From assembly GCA_032433765.1 (NCBI GenBank), contig JAVIAB010000049.1, positions 17,627,296 through 17,691,295 on the forward strand: a stretch of DNA of 64,000 nucleotides. The letters run 5' to 3'. The translations under genes and the position numbers were made by a program. Origin of the DNA: Megaustenia siamemsis (lineage: Eukaryota; Mollusca; Gastropoda; Stylommatophora; Ariophantidae). Below the pieces are notes generated by a model. That model saw nothing but the letters and a program-made list of their open reading frames with translations, made no database searches and was not told the origin of the DNA. How positions within the stretch are numbered: the stretch's first letter is position 1; every line of letters starts with the position of its first letter. Shown here in pieces: positions 45,301 to 58,100 of the stretch.

Positions 45301-48300
45301 TGACTATTTCTTATGATAATGATTTGTTATTTTTACTTTAACAATTTGGCTATTTCTTGTGATAATGATTTGTTATTTTTACTTTAACAATTTGGCTATT
45401 TCTTGTGATAATGATTTGTTATTTTTACTTTAACAATTTGGCTATTTCTTGGGATAATGATTTGTTATTTTTACTTTAATAATTTGACTATTTCATGTGA
45501 TAATGATTTGTTATTTTTACTTTAATAATTTGACTATTTCATGTGATAATGATTTGTTATTTTTACTTTAATAATTTGACTTTTTCATGTGATAATGATT
45601 TGTTATTTTTACTTTAATAATTTGACTATTTTATGTGATAATGATTTGTTATTTTTACTTTAATAATTTGACTATTTCATGTGATAATGATTTGTTATTT
45701 TTACTTTAATAATTTGACTATTTCATATGATAATGATTTGTTATTTTTACTTTAATAATTTGACTATTTCTTGTGATAATGATTTGCTATTTTTACTTTA
45801 ATAATTTGACTATTTCATGTGATAATGATTTGTTATTTTTACTTTAATAATTTGACTATTTCATGTGATAATGATTTGTTATTTTTACTTTAATAATTTG
45901 ACTATTTCATGTGATAATGATTTGTTATTTTTACTTTAATAATTTGACTATTTCATGTGATAATGATTTGTTATTTTTACTTTAATAATTTGACTATTTC
46001 ATGTGATAATGATTTGTTATTTTTACTTTAATAATTTGACTATTTCATGTGATAATGATTTGTTATTTTTACTTTAATAATTTGACTATTTCATGTGATA
46101 ATGATTTGTTATTTTTACTTTAATAATTTGACTATTTCATGGGATAATGATTTGTTATTTTTACTTTAATAATTTGACTATTTCATGGGATAATGATTTG
46201 TTATTTTTACTTTAATAATTTGTCTGCTTTAATCAATATTGACATGTTAATTTTAATGTAACATTATATTTCCTTATTGAAATAGTGACATTTTCCCTAC
46301 ATTTTTTGGTAACATTCGTTATTTTTAATGGAAGAATTTTTGTTGTTGTTGACTTTCCTTGCATAATCTCTCATTTACAGCGGAGATTTTGGTGTTACTG
46401 ACCCAGATGTTTGTGGATTTAGGATACCTATCACCGCTGTTGTAAGTGTTGTCAGGTCATCAGGTTTTGAAGTCAGTTTTCCTTTGCAAGATGTCTGTAT
46501 ATATGACATGATCATAAAACATGACATGACCATAATACATGACATGACTGTAACACATAACATGACCATAACACATGACATGACCATAACACATGACGTG
46601 ATCATAACACATGACATGACCATAACACATGACATGACCATAACACATGACATGACCATAACACATAACTTGACCATAACACATGACATGACCATAACAC
46701 ATAATATTTCTGTAACACAACATGACTGTAACATATAACATGACTAACACATAACATAACTGTAACACATAATAACATAACCATAACTGACTTGGAAGAG
46801 CCTGCTAAAGACAAACAATACAATTTGTAAATGACACCGTATAGCAAATGATACTCTTTGATAAATGATACTATTGGTAGCTGGTGCTATTTAATAAATA
46901 AAACCAACAATATATGCTCTTATCTGGTTAAACTACACTCCTTAACAAATGCAACTATTGATGTATGTTCCTATATGGTAAAATCCTACAAAGATTGAGC
47001 TATTCACCCTGTCTGCAGGTCAACATACGATATCTCAACCCGTATCATGGATCTCAAGGTCAAGAAAAGAGACTAATTGTCTAGAAAATAGATGTCTTCT
47101 TAAACATAAATTAGAGACACTTAAATGTTATGTAGATCCAGTCTTAACATATGAATCTGAATCATGGATAATAGGACATCTGACAAGAAAATCACTGGAA
47201 GCTGTAGAAATGTAGTCTTGCAGAAGATTGTTGAGAATACCATGGACAGCTAAGAGGAGTAATGAAAATGTTCTGAAAGAGGCCAAAGCAAAAAGAGAGC
47301 TAATTTCCAATATTAGGAAGAAACAATCATCATTTTTTGGCCATGTAATGAGAAGAGAACAGCTGGAATATATTGTGACAACTGGGAATAACTGTCGAGG
47401 TCAAAAGTTGTGGAGAGACATAATCACCTATGCCAGCAGGCACAATACATGATGATGATGATGATAACGATGAACACCAAATAAAACTTCAAGAGAAGAA
47501 ACCAAACAAGAATATGTAAGAAGCTATATATGGAGAAGACTGTAGAAATACATCTGTTACATGCTCAGAACAAACATAAGAAGGCTTCTGCACCAAGCCT
47601 TCCATTGGACAGAGGGTGGCAAGAGAAAACAAGGAAAACCAAATTAAACTCTAACATCAATCATCATCGAGTGCCATCTCTGCAACGAAGGTTGGCTACC
47701 ATGAAGCGCCATTCTGCTCTGTCTCTTGCTTTGATGGTGCAGGTTGTCATAGGCTGGTTTGTCCATCTTTTGATGTTACTCGTCCATGTTAGTCTTGGTC
47801 TGTCTCTGCCTCTTTTACCTTGTATTTTCCCCTCCATAATTACTTTTAGTGGGCTGTTGTGTCTTTTAACATGGCCCAAAAATCGCATTTGTCTTGTTTG
47901 AATTGTTTAGTAGTTCTCTTTTCATTTTAGTGAAACTCTAACAAGAACATTTAAAAGAGAGGGCTCAAATGCGGGCTTAAGAACAATACAAGCAGTGAAT
48001 CATCAGACACGGAGAAGCATTTTTAGCTGAAGAAGATGAATCGATTCTTGATGTAGTGTTCTTCTCTGATGAGGCATGGTTTCACCTTACTTGATGCATT
48101 ATTAGCCAAAATAATCGTATTTGGAGCAGTTTTAATTCTAATGCATTTCATGAAGTGCCTCTACACGATGCAAAAATTGGGGTGTGGTGTGCCGTCAGCA
48201 GAGAACATTTAATTGGACCAATTTTTCTCAACAACACCATTAATGCTGATCAGTACCATACTCAAATACTGGAACCTTTTTAGAACAGCTGAATGAACAT

Positions 48301-51300
48301 GAAATTTCAGAATCATGGTTCCAGCAAGATGGTACAACTGCACACACAGCTAGAGCATCACTGCATTTTTGGGAAGAAATTTTCACAAATCTCTAAAATA
48401 TCACGAGGAATTTGGCCTGCTCGTTCTCCAGATATAACTCCATTAAATAATTATCTGTGGGGTTTCTTGAAAGGAAATATTTTCACAAATAATGTACGCA
48501 CAATTGAGGACCTGAAAGAATCAATTAAAATTATCACTCAAGAAATAATAACAGACATGTTACAGAAGGTATTTGACAATATGGAGAGATGTGTACAATA
48601 ATGTCTTGAAGTCTGTGGTGGACATTTCCAGCACCTTTTACAATGAATATTCTATTGGTACTTTCCAGATTGCTCAAAACAGCATTAGACCATAGCAGTA
48701 ACTTTTGTAACTAATTTGGCTACCATGGATTGCCATTCTACTCTGTTTCTTGCTTTGATGGTGCAGGCTGTCATAGATTGACTTGTCCATCTTTTTATGT
48801 TACTCGTTCATGTTAGTCTTGGTCTGCTTCTGCCTCTTTTACCTTGTATTTCCCCCCCCCCCCAATATTACTTTTAGTAGGCTGATGTGTCTTTTAACAT
48901 GTCCCAAAAATTTCATTTGTCTTGTCTTAATTGTATTTAGTAGTTCTCTTTTTATTTTCAGTTGTTTTAAAACTTCATCGTTTGTTTTCATTTCTTTCCA
49001 TCCAATTCTACCTATTCTTCTATAAATCCACATTTCAAAGGCTTCAATTTTGTATTCTGTTTTCTTGTCTAATGTCCTTGTTTCTACACCATACAGGAAT
49101 ATTGAGAAGATATAGCATTTTGCCATTCTTAGTTTCAGCCCTGCTGATATTTGTTTTGCTGTTAGTATATTTTTCATGGCATTAAAATTACTTTTTGCCA
49201 TACCTATTAATATATAATGACGTCATTTACTTATTGTTTTCAAATGTATTCTATATACATAGTGTTGTGAGACTTGACGAACACCCTGTATAACAAAATA
49301 AAACATAATATATAACAAAATATATAACATAATATATAACATTAAGGATCTGAAACATAAGCTTGAAAGAATACATTTTAAACGAACAGATAAGAGATTA
49401 ATCAAATTAGAATACGTGTTGATCTTTATAAGATGAAGGTGTTGGAAATGAATTGGTCATGTGCCTAGAATAAATGAGGAAAGACTTCCCCGTCAGGCAC
49501 ACTTGTGAAATCATCCAGTAAAAGAAAACAAGGCAGACCCAGAGGATCGCTACATAGAACAATTACTAGGTAAAGCCCAACCACGGGACTAAGTAACAAC
49601 CAAAAACTACAAGACCTAGCAGCAGATTGTCAATCACAAGGAGCTATGACTTCCACCCTATGTGCCGTCTTTTGTTCAAAAGGAAAGTGAATGAAAATAA
49701 ATAAGAGGATAAAAAGAAGATAAATAGTCTTTTCTGTGAACTCTGCAGCAACCATAATTCTCAGAATCATTCAGTTCTTCTTCTTCCCTTCCTTGTTTAC
49801 CTTTCAGCATCGAGGGGAGACATGATTTGCTGTCTTTTGGTCTTCTACTCAGCTCTGCTGCTATGTTTTCTAGTGCTTCTAATATTCCATCAATCCATCA
49901 TTTTCGTGGTCGGCCCTTGGGTCTGGTGTTATTGCAACATATCCTTGTGTGTGCATGGCTATGTTAGTCACATCTCATATCTTGTATACATGTCTATGTT
50001 AGTCACATCTCATATCCTTGTGTGTGCATGACTATGTTAGTCACATCTCATATCTTTGTGTGTGCATGGCTATGTTAGTCACATCTCATATCCTTGTGTG
50101 TGCATGGCTATGTTAGTCACATCTCATATCCTTGTGTGTGCATGGCTATGTTAGTCACACTCATATCCTTGTGTGTGCATGGCTATGTTAGTCACATCTC
50201 ATATCCTTGTGTGTGCATGGCTATGTTAGTCACATCTCATATCTTTGTGTGTGCATGGCTATGTTAGTCACATCTCATATCCTTGTGTGTGCATGGCTAT
50301 GTTAGTCACATCTCATATCCTTGTGTGTGCATGGCTATGTTAGTCACATCTCATATCTTTGTATACATGTTTATGTTAGTCACATCTCATATCTTTGTGT
50401 GTGCATGTCTATGTTAGTCATATCTCATATCTTTGTATACATCTTTATGTTAGTCACATCTCATATCTTTATGTGTGCATGGCTATGTTAGTCACATCTC
50501 ATATCTTTGTGTGCATGGCTATGTTAGTCACATCTCATATCTTTGTATACATGTCTATGTTAGTCACATCTCATATCCTTGTGTGTGCATGGCTATGTTA
50601 GTCACATCTCATATCCTTGTGTGTGCATGGCTATGTTAGTCACATCTCATATCTTTGTATACATGTCTATGTTAGTCACATCTCATATCTTTGTATACAT
50701 GTCTATGTTAGTCATATCTCATATCCTTGTGTGTGCATGGCTATGTTAGTCACATCTCATATCCTTGTGTGTGCATGGCTATGCTAGTCACATCTCATAT
50801 CTTTGTATACATGTCTATGTTAGTCATATCTCATATCTTTGTGTGCATGTCTATGTCAATCATATCTCATATCTTTATGTGCATGTTTATGTTAGTCATG
50901 TGTCATATATCTTGATGTGTGTCGGTGTTAGTCATGTCTTGTATCACTGTGTGCATGTCTGTGTTAGTCAGATCTCATATCTTTGTGTGTTCATGTCTGT
51001 GTTAGTCACCTCTAGTGACTCGGGCAGATGGTGCTCGTAAACCTGGGAGAGCCGACCATCTAAGGGCAGAATCCCCCTACAGAAAAGACAACCTGCTGCC
51101 TTGCAGGAAGATTGGGTACAATCAAAGGCTAAGGAAAGCAAACCTGAATAAAATGCTGGCTGAAATCAGATGCACTGGGCCGCTGGCGCAGAACACAGTG
51201 CAACGTATTAACAGGTGTTCGGTCAGAGTGGTTCTGGCAGACTCTAATTGTGATGTTCTGTCTGTGGTGGCGATCAACACACTTAACCCGGCAGCTGACT

Positions 51301-51342
51301 TCATGTGAGAGTCTGGGATCCTACTCTGATTGAGTCCTGATC

Positions 51343-51390
<48 letters not shown>

Positions 51391-54300
51391 GTGGCTAAAC
51401 CATTTTATCTGTTGTTTCTTTATATATTCTATGGCGGGGGTTATTCCTAGCTTTTTTCTCAGTTCTTCATTTCTAATCTTGTCTTTCAGGCTGTTTCCTG
51501 AATCATTCAGTGAATGTAAAATTATATGAGAATATCTTCTTGTAGGTTGCAGATCAGCAGGGGTCCATGTTTGGGCACTGCTGCTTTGACCCCGGAGATA
51601 TGAAGTGCACATTGGATACTGGCACATTTCTGGATTACAACACAGGCAGCAGGCCATGTGCATCCATATCAGGTGTGACTTCTTGTGTCTTGATGTCTTT
51701 TCTGTATAGTACGCATGTCTCTTTTGTATAGTATGAGTGTCTTTTTTGTGTAGTATTTGTGTCTTTTCTATGTAGTATGTTTTTCTTTTCTGTGTAGTTT
51801 GTGTGTATTTTCTCTGTAGTAGGCCTGTGTGTGTCTTTTCTGTGCAATACGTGTGTTTTTTCTGGTAGTATGTGTGTCTACTCTGTGAAGTATGTGTGTC
51901 TTTTCTGTGTAGTATGTGTGTATTTTCTCTGTAGTAGGCCTATGTGTGTCTTTTCTGTGTAGTATGTGTGTATTTTCTCTGTAGTAGGCCTATGTGTCAT
52001 CAGGGAGCCGCGATAGCTCAGTGGTTAGTGAACTGGACTACAAAGGACACAGGGTTAGGTTTGATCCCAAATCTGATGGCCTCTGGGTTCACCCAGCCAT
52101 AAATGGGTACCGGATTTTTTCTGGGAAAGTAAAGCAGCACGAGTGTAATACCGACCACATTACCCCAAAAATCATGTGTCGAAGGTCTGTAAAATTTATG
52201 GTCACTAACACCATATTCCCTATACACTTGGCATGACGGGGGCTCTTTACTTTTTTTTTTAGGCCTATGTGTGTCTTTTCTGTGAAGTATTTATGTCTTC
52301 TCTGTATGAGTGTCTTTATAGCATGTGTGTCCCTTCTGTATAATATGAGTGAATTTTCTGTATAGTATGTGTGTCTTTTCTGTGTATTACAACACATAAT
52401 CTTTTCTGGATAGTATGTTTTTCTTTTCTGTGTAGAGTGTCTTTTCTTTGTAGTATGTGTTTATTTTCTTTGTAATATGAGTATCTTTTCTTTGTAGCAT
52501 GTGTTTCTTTTCTGTATTATATGTGTGTTTTTTCTGTGCAGTGTGTGTCTTTTCTGTGTAATATGTATCTTTTCTATGTCATATGTCCATCTTTTATGTG
52601 CAGTATTTGTGTCCTGTTTGTGTAGTTTCTGTGTAGTATGTGCATTTTTTCAGACAAAGATATTTTTTCTGGGCAGTTTATGTTCTGTTTTCCTAGTTAT
52701 GAGTGTCTTTGCTTGACAATTAGTGTATGACTTCTCCCTGCAGATTTCTTTTGGTTATATATCCTGTCCTCTATATCGTCCAATAAAAATCTTATAAGAA
52801 TGAAAGATGTTAATTAGCTTAGTAAAAGTCTTGGTAGTTGAGTGGCTAGTGCATTCACTGCTGATTAGAAGACCCTCCCCCCCCACCCCGGGAAAATTGT
52901 AAAAAAAAAATAAATTATTCAATTTATATTACTCGTTGTATAACAATAATATCTGTGGTTGTAAGATTATGCGAATTATAACAAGAATGAACATGATAAC
53001 ATGAAAAAAAAATATTATTGAAAGTCTTAAGTAATGAAAATTACAGAAATGAGATTTTCAAATCGGGACTAAATCATTACATTATATTGTCTTTGCTTAA
53101 ATTCCCATCACCCCCTTTTGATGTGTGCTGTGTTTGCTATGATGGGGACTGCAACTGCCTTTCTTTACTTTTGGGTATTTGATGAGATGTTAAATCGGAT
53201 GATTCCACTGGCATACGAGGTTGAGCTATTATGGATTTCCATCCATTTGCAGTGATACTGGAGCCTTCAAATAACCATAACAACCATAACCATCTGATAA
53301 CTACTAAAGAAATTGATACTTCTCTTTATCATCCTTCCTTAAAAGGACGTAAACGTATTGCATTGAGATTTGCAGTAGAACTGTGAAGCTTTTGTCTATC
53401 AGCTCAACACATCTGAATTCAGCAAGGTATTTTTGAGTATCAAGTTGTCTTCTGTTTTTGATCCTTACTTGCTTGGCCAGACTAGACCAGTTAGTTTGTG
53501 TCTAGAAGCACTGCGAAGAGGTGGAGCATGATCTGGAGGGTTCTAGTTCACCGATCATTGTGCAAGCCATTCACTATGAATCACTGGCAGCTTCCAGTTC
53601 TGTTGCTATCTTGTGCCTTGTCTCAAATAGGAATACAAAAGTGTCAGAGATCTAAATAAATAAAAATGGATTAGTCACTGAAATAAATGAAAATAAACAG
53701 AGGTTAGAATCATTTATATAGATCCTTGATCAAAATAAAGAAATCATATTCAATTAAAGGATTCATGATTAGAACCAAGAAAATGGATTAGTAATTAGAA
53801 TCAATGAAAGAGAACAGATAATAAAATCCATGAAATGAGCCAAAGATTGAATCAGAGTAATAGTTAGTGAATGGAATAAAGATAATTGTTCCCTTCTTTT
53901 GCTGCCGGAGCTACTGAGTTTAGTGCTCTGTGCACACCATGAGCTATGTTTTTTTCATCTGGATCATGTTTTGACATTCCGATTGCCTATGATAAATGAT
54001 AATATCATATGATAAGAATAGTTCAGATGCGTTCACTTTAGGTGCCACTTGGCCTTATGTCTTTTGGTATGTGCTGTAGTTGCTATGATAGGGACTGCAG
54101 CTGCCTTTCTTTGTTTAGATCCTTCAATGAGATGAGTTTTAATTCAGATGATTTCACTGGTACAGGTGGTTGAGCAATTATGGATTTTAATTTGTTTGCA
54201 GTGATACCAAGGCCCTTGACTAACCATAACCTTAATCATAAAGATAATTGATTGACAATTTACATTAAAAAAATTAATCACTGATGGAAATCCAAAATTT

Positions 54301-55061
54301 CTTTTGATTTTGGAGCTAGAATCTGGTTAGTAGCATTTACTGGGGAAGCTGGGTGGTCTAGCGGGAAGACATCAGCAACTGGACAAGAAGGTCCAAGTTT
54401 CCAATTTTTCCTCACATTCAGCTTTACTGCAGCTTCGCATTTTTATGCATTCATTTGCATTTCTTTGCCTTAACCACTGGGCAAGAAGGTCTCGGGTGTA
54501 ATTCTCAACACAGGTGGTGGGGAACAAAATCAATCCATGATTTCTTCATGGCTTAACCCTCACTAGTCTCTTGGTAGTGAGATCCAATGTCTAGCCCTCT
54601 TTGGTAATGAACAGGACTGGCTAGAGATATAATGCCGATGAACGCAAACAACTAATAAATAAAATAATTTTATGTTGAAACTTAACTTCATCTTAGTTTT
54701 TATATTTTTAACAGCTTTGTATTTCATCTTAGGGCTGTATCCAATAGTTGGATGGAAATTTGGCAAAGAACTGGTGTACCTGGCCGAGGGACAGTCTGCG
54801 GATGCATGGATAATAGTTGAGTGGGCACGGTCCCTAGGTCAGTCATACTAACATTCTTGTAGGTTTGAACTTTCAACCCAATTTTATTTATTTATTTTTT
54901 AAAACAAAAATCTATCTGTCTGCTTGTTTGCCTTTCTGTCTGTCTGTCTGTCTATCCGTCCGTCCGTCCGTCCGTCCGTCCGTCCGTCCGTCCGTCCGTC
55001 CGTCCGTCCGTCCGTCCGTCCGTCCGTCCGTCCGTCCGTCCGTCCGTCCGTCCGTCCGTCC

Positions 55062-55100
<39 letters not shown>

Positions 55101-58100
55101 AATCTTTCTAATTAATTCATCCTTCCATCTAATCTACTTACCTACCCACCCAACCACCCACTTAGCTATCTATCTATTGTCCTTTTGAGATGAAGATGTA
55201 TCATGAGCCAGAAATTGTAGACTGTCTATGTTTGACAATCTTTGTCATCAAGCATCAGAAATTGCATTGAACCCACAATATATCTCGCCACGCACCCCTG
55301 TTCTGGGTGAGTTGCTCAATTTCAACAAAAGAGCTGATAGCTGCAGTTGCTGCCCCTCACCTCAGTGTTCTTTTTAGTGTTTCTCTAAGCTGGCTTCTTT
55401 TTCTTTTACCCTCTGGTTCGTTCCCATTTGAGGACTTACTTTGAGATTTTCCTGTTCTCTCTTCTCATCACAAGGCCAACATTTGACCACCTTCTTCTTT
55501 TGACTACATATGTTATTATTATATGTTTTGTCATTTTAAATAAAAATGGATCAAGTAAAATGCAAGATCTAAATAAATGGAAGAGCATTACAATATGTGT
55601 ATTACTTGTAACACTAAAACTATCTTTATGACACATAGTACCACTGCTGGTGTATGTCGGGGGGCAACGATAGAACCCGAGGGATAAAGGCCGCTTGGTC
55701 AAGCAGTCGCCACGACGTGTGAGACTCAGGATTTTTATTTCACCCCCGATAGAAAAAATCCTTTCTGTCTACCGCAGGCTTCAAACACCGTACGCCGGCT
55801 TTTCAACTAGCGGAACAGTGGTTTTAGCCACACAGCCACGCGCACCTCTGTAACACTTGTAACACTATGGCACAAAAAGATCTTTAATTAGGAAATAGTA
55901 GTTGTAGGTAGTTGAAGTTAGTTGTAGTTAGTTGAAGGCCCTGGTATCACTGCAAATGAATTAAAATCCATAATTGCTCAACCACCCATGCCTGTGGAAT
56001 CATCCGAACTAATATCTCATCTCATTGAAGGATCCAAACAAAGAAAGGCAGCTGCAGTCCCCATCTTAGCCGCTACAGAACATGCCAAAAGACATAAGGT
56101 GTAACCACACCAAAAGTGATGACATTAATGAAATAATTCTATTTCTGGGTCTCTTTAATTACAATAATGAATTAATTATATTCTCAGGTTTCTTTAACAA
56201 TATTAATTAATTATATTTTCTGGTCTCTTTAACACCATTAATGAATTACTTCTATTTCAAGGTCTATTTAATAACATTAATGAATTAATTATATTTGTGG
56301 GTCTCTTTAATGACATTAATGAATTAATTATATTTGTGGGTCTCTTTAATGACATTAATGAATTAATTCTATTTCTGATCCCTTTAATAACATTAATTAA
56401 ATAATTATGTTTTTTTGTGTGTCTCCATTACTATAATGAAGTATTTCTGCTTCAATCCAGGTTTGTTCAGTGACATTGCACAGAGCTCTGATGTGGCTGA
56501 GTCTGTACCAGGTAATTTGATTTTTAGGGAACAGGCAAATAATTGCAGTGCTGTTGTAAAACTGGTAGCAGGAGTAAGTAATGGGGTGTAATGTACACTC
56601 CTACAAGGTACGGTGAGAGCTTTACAAAAAAGGAACACAACAAAACACAAACGTTTCGGCATACAGGCGACCTTCTTCAGAAAACGAGAACACAAACGAA
56701 CAACGAAATAAAGATAAACTCTGCTACATCTAGGATGAGGGGACAGGTAAATTAAAGAGAAATAAACAGAGGGATAAGAGATGAAATGATGAAATGAAAG
56801 AGAGATGTGCTCCATATAAGAGGATAAAAATAGATAATATGTGAAAATTAGTAAGCTAAAATAGATACAAAATTAAAGCGAGACTAAACTGGGGCAAAGT
56901 TGAACGCATTCGAAAATAAATGTCTAAGGAAAATACTCGGTATAGCGTGAAACGAATTCAAAACAAATGAGGAAATTAGAGAAATCGCCAATCAACCACT
57001 AATATCTTCAGTAATAAAGAAAAGACGATGGTCATATGTTGGACATGTGATGAGAAGAGATAATAATCGAATAGCAAAGCAAGCCCTCATATGGGAAACA
57101 ACAGGTAAGAGAAAAAGAGGAAGACCCAGGGAGACACTGAGAACATTGATGAGAGAGGCAAGAGCAGCAGGATTCGGCTCCCTCAATGAGATAGAGCTGC
57201 TTGCACAGAACAGAGACAGATTGCGAGATTTGATAAAATATCTTTAAAAGAAAACTGCTAGAACAAAAATTCAGATAGGAGAAGGTGTATCTTGGTCTAC
57301 GACCTATGGGCCGGGTATGGCTCGAAAGGTCAATAGATAGATAGAAACTGGGGCAAGAAACGACTAATTTGTTTTTAGTTTTCTCATTACATCTATTCCC
57401 ATACATTTCCAATAACAGCTAAAAATGGCCATTCCCAAACTTGCTGCTGCTCTTATAGTAGACCCATGAACAGTAAGACAACAGACAAGAAATAATTGGA
57501 GGTCATAGAAATGTAGTTTTACAGAAACATGTTAATAATAACATGTACAGCTAAATGAATTTCCTTCATTGAAATTGACAATCACGAAGATACAGACTTT
57601 CATTAATGGATGCTTACGCAGGATAAAAGGATGGAAATGGCAGGACAAAATCACTAACATAGAATTATGGAAATGTACCAGTCAAACACCAGTGGATAAA
57701 GAGATACAGCGAACACTACGGAAGCCAACTGATAGTATTACACAACAGGCCCTTTTTTGGAATCCCCAGGGGAAAAGACAAAGAGGAAGACCAAGGAATT
57801 CTTGGAGAAGACAGATAGAAGCAGTGATGAAGATGATGGGGAAGACATGGAATGATCTTAAAAGAATGGCAAAAAACAGAACGACTTGGAAAGTGTTTGT
57901 TGAAGACCTATGCTCCACTGGGAGCTAAAATGGTAGAAGAAGAAGAAGACAGCTAAATGAATATTGAGAATTTTTCAAAAGGGGCCAAAGGAAAAAGAAA
58001 ATGTGTCACCAACATCTGGAGGAAACAATCATCATTATTTTTATTTAGGCTGCCATGTTATGAAACATAACATAACAACTCCTGATAGTTCTACTCATCA

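Noticed and set aside
54865..55188. 107-codon SVRPSVRP frame
   Set aside because: A CCGT/CTGT tetranucleotide repeat, with no coding signal.
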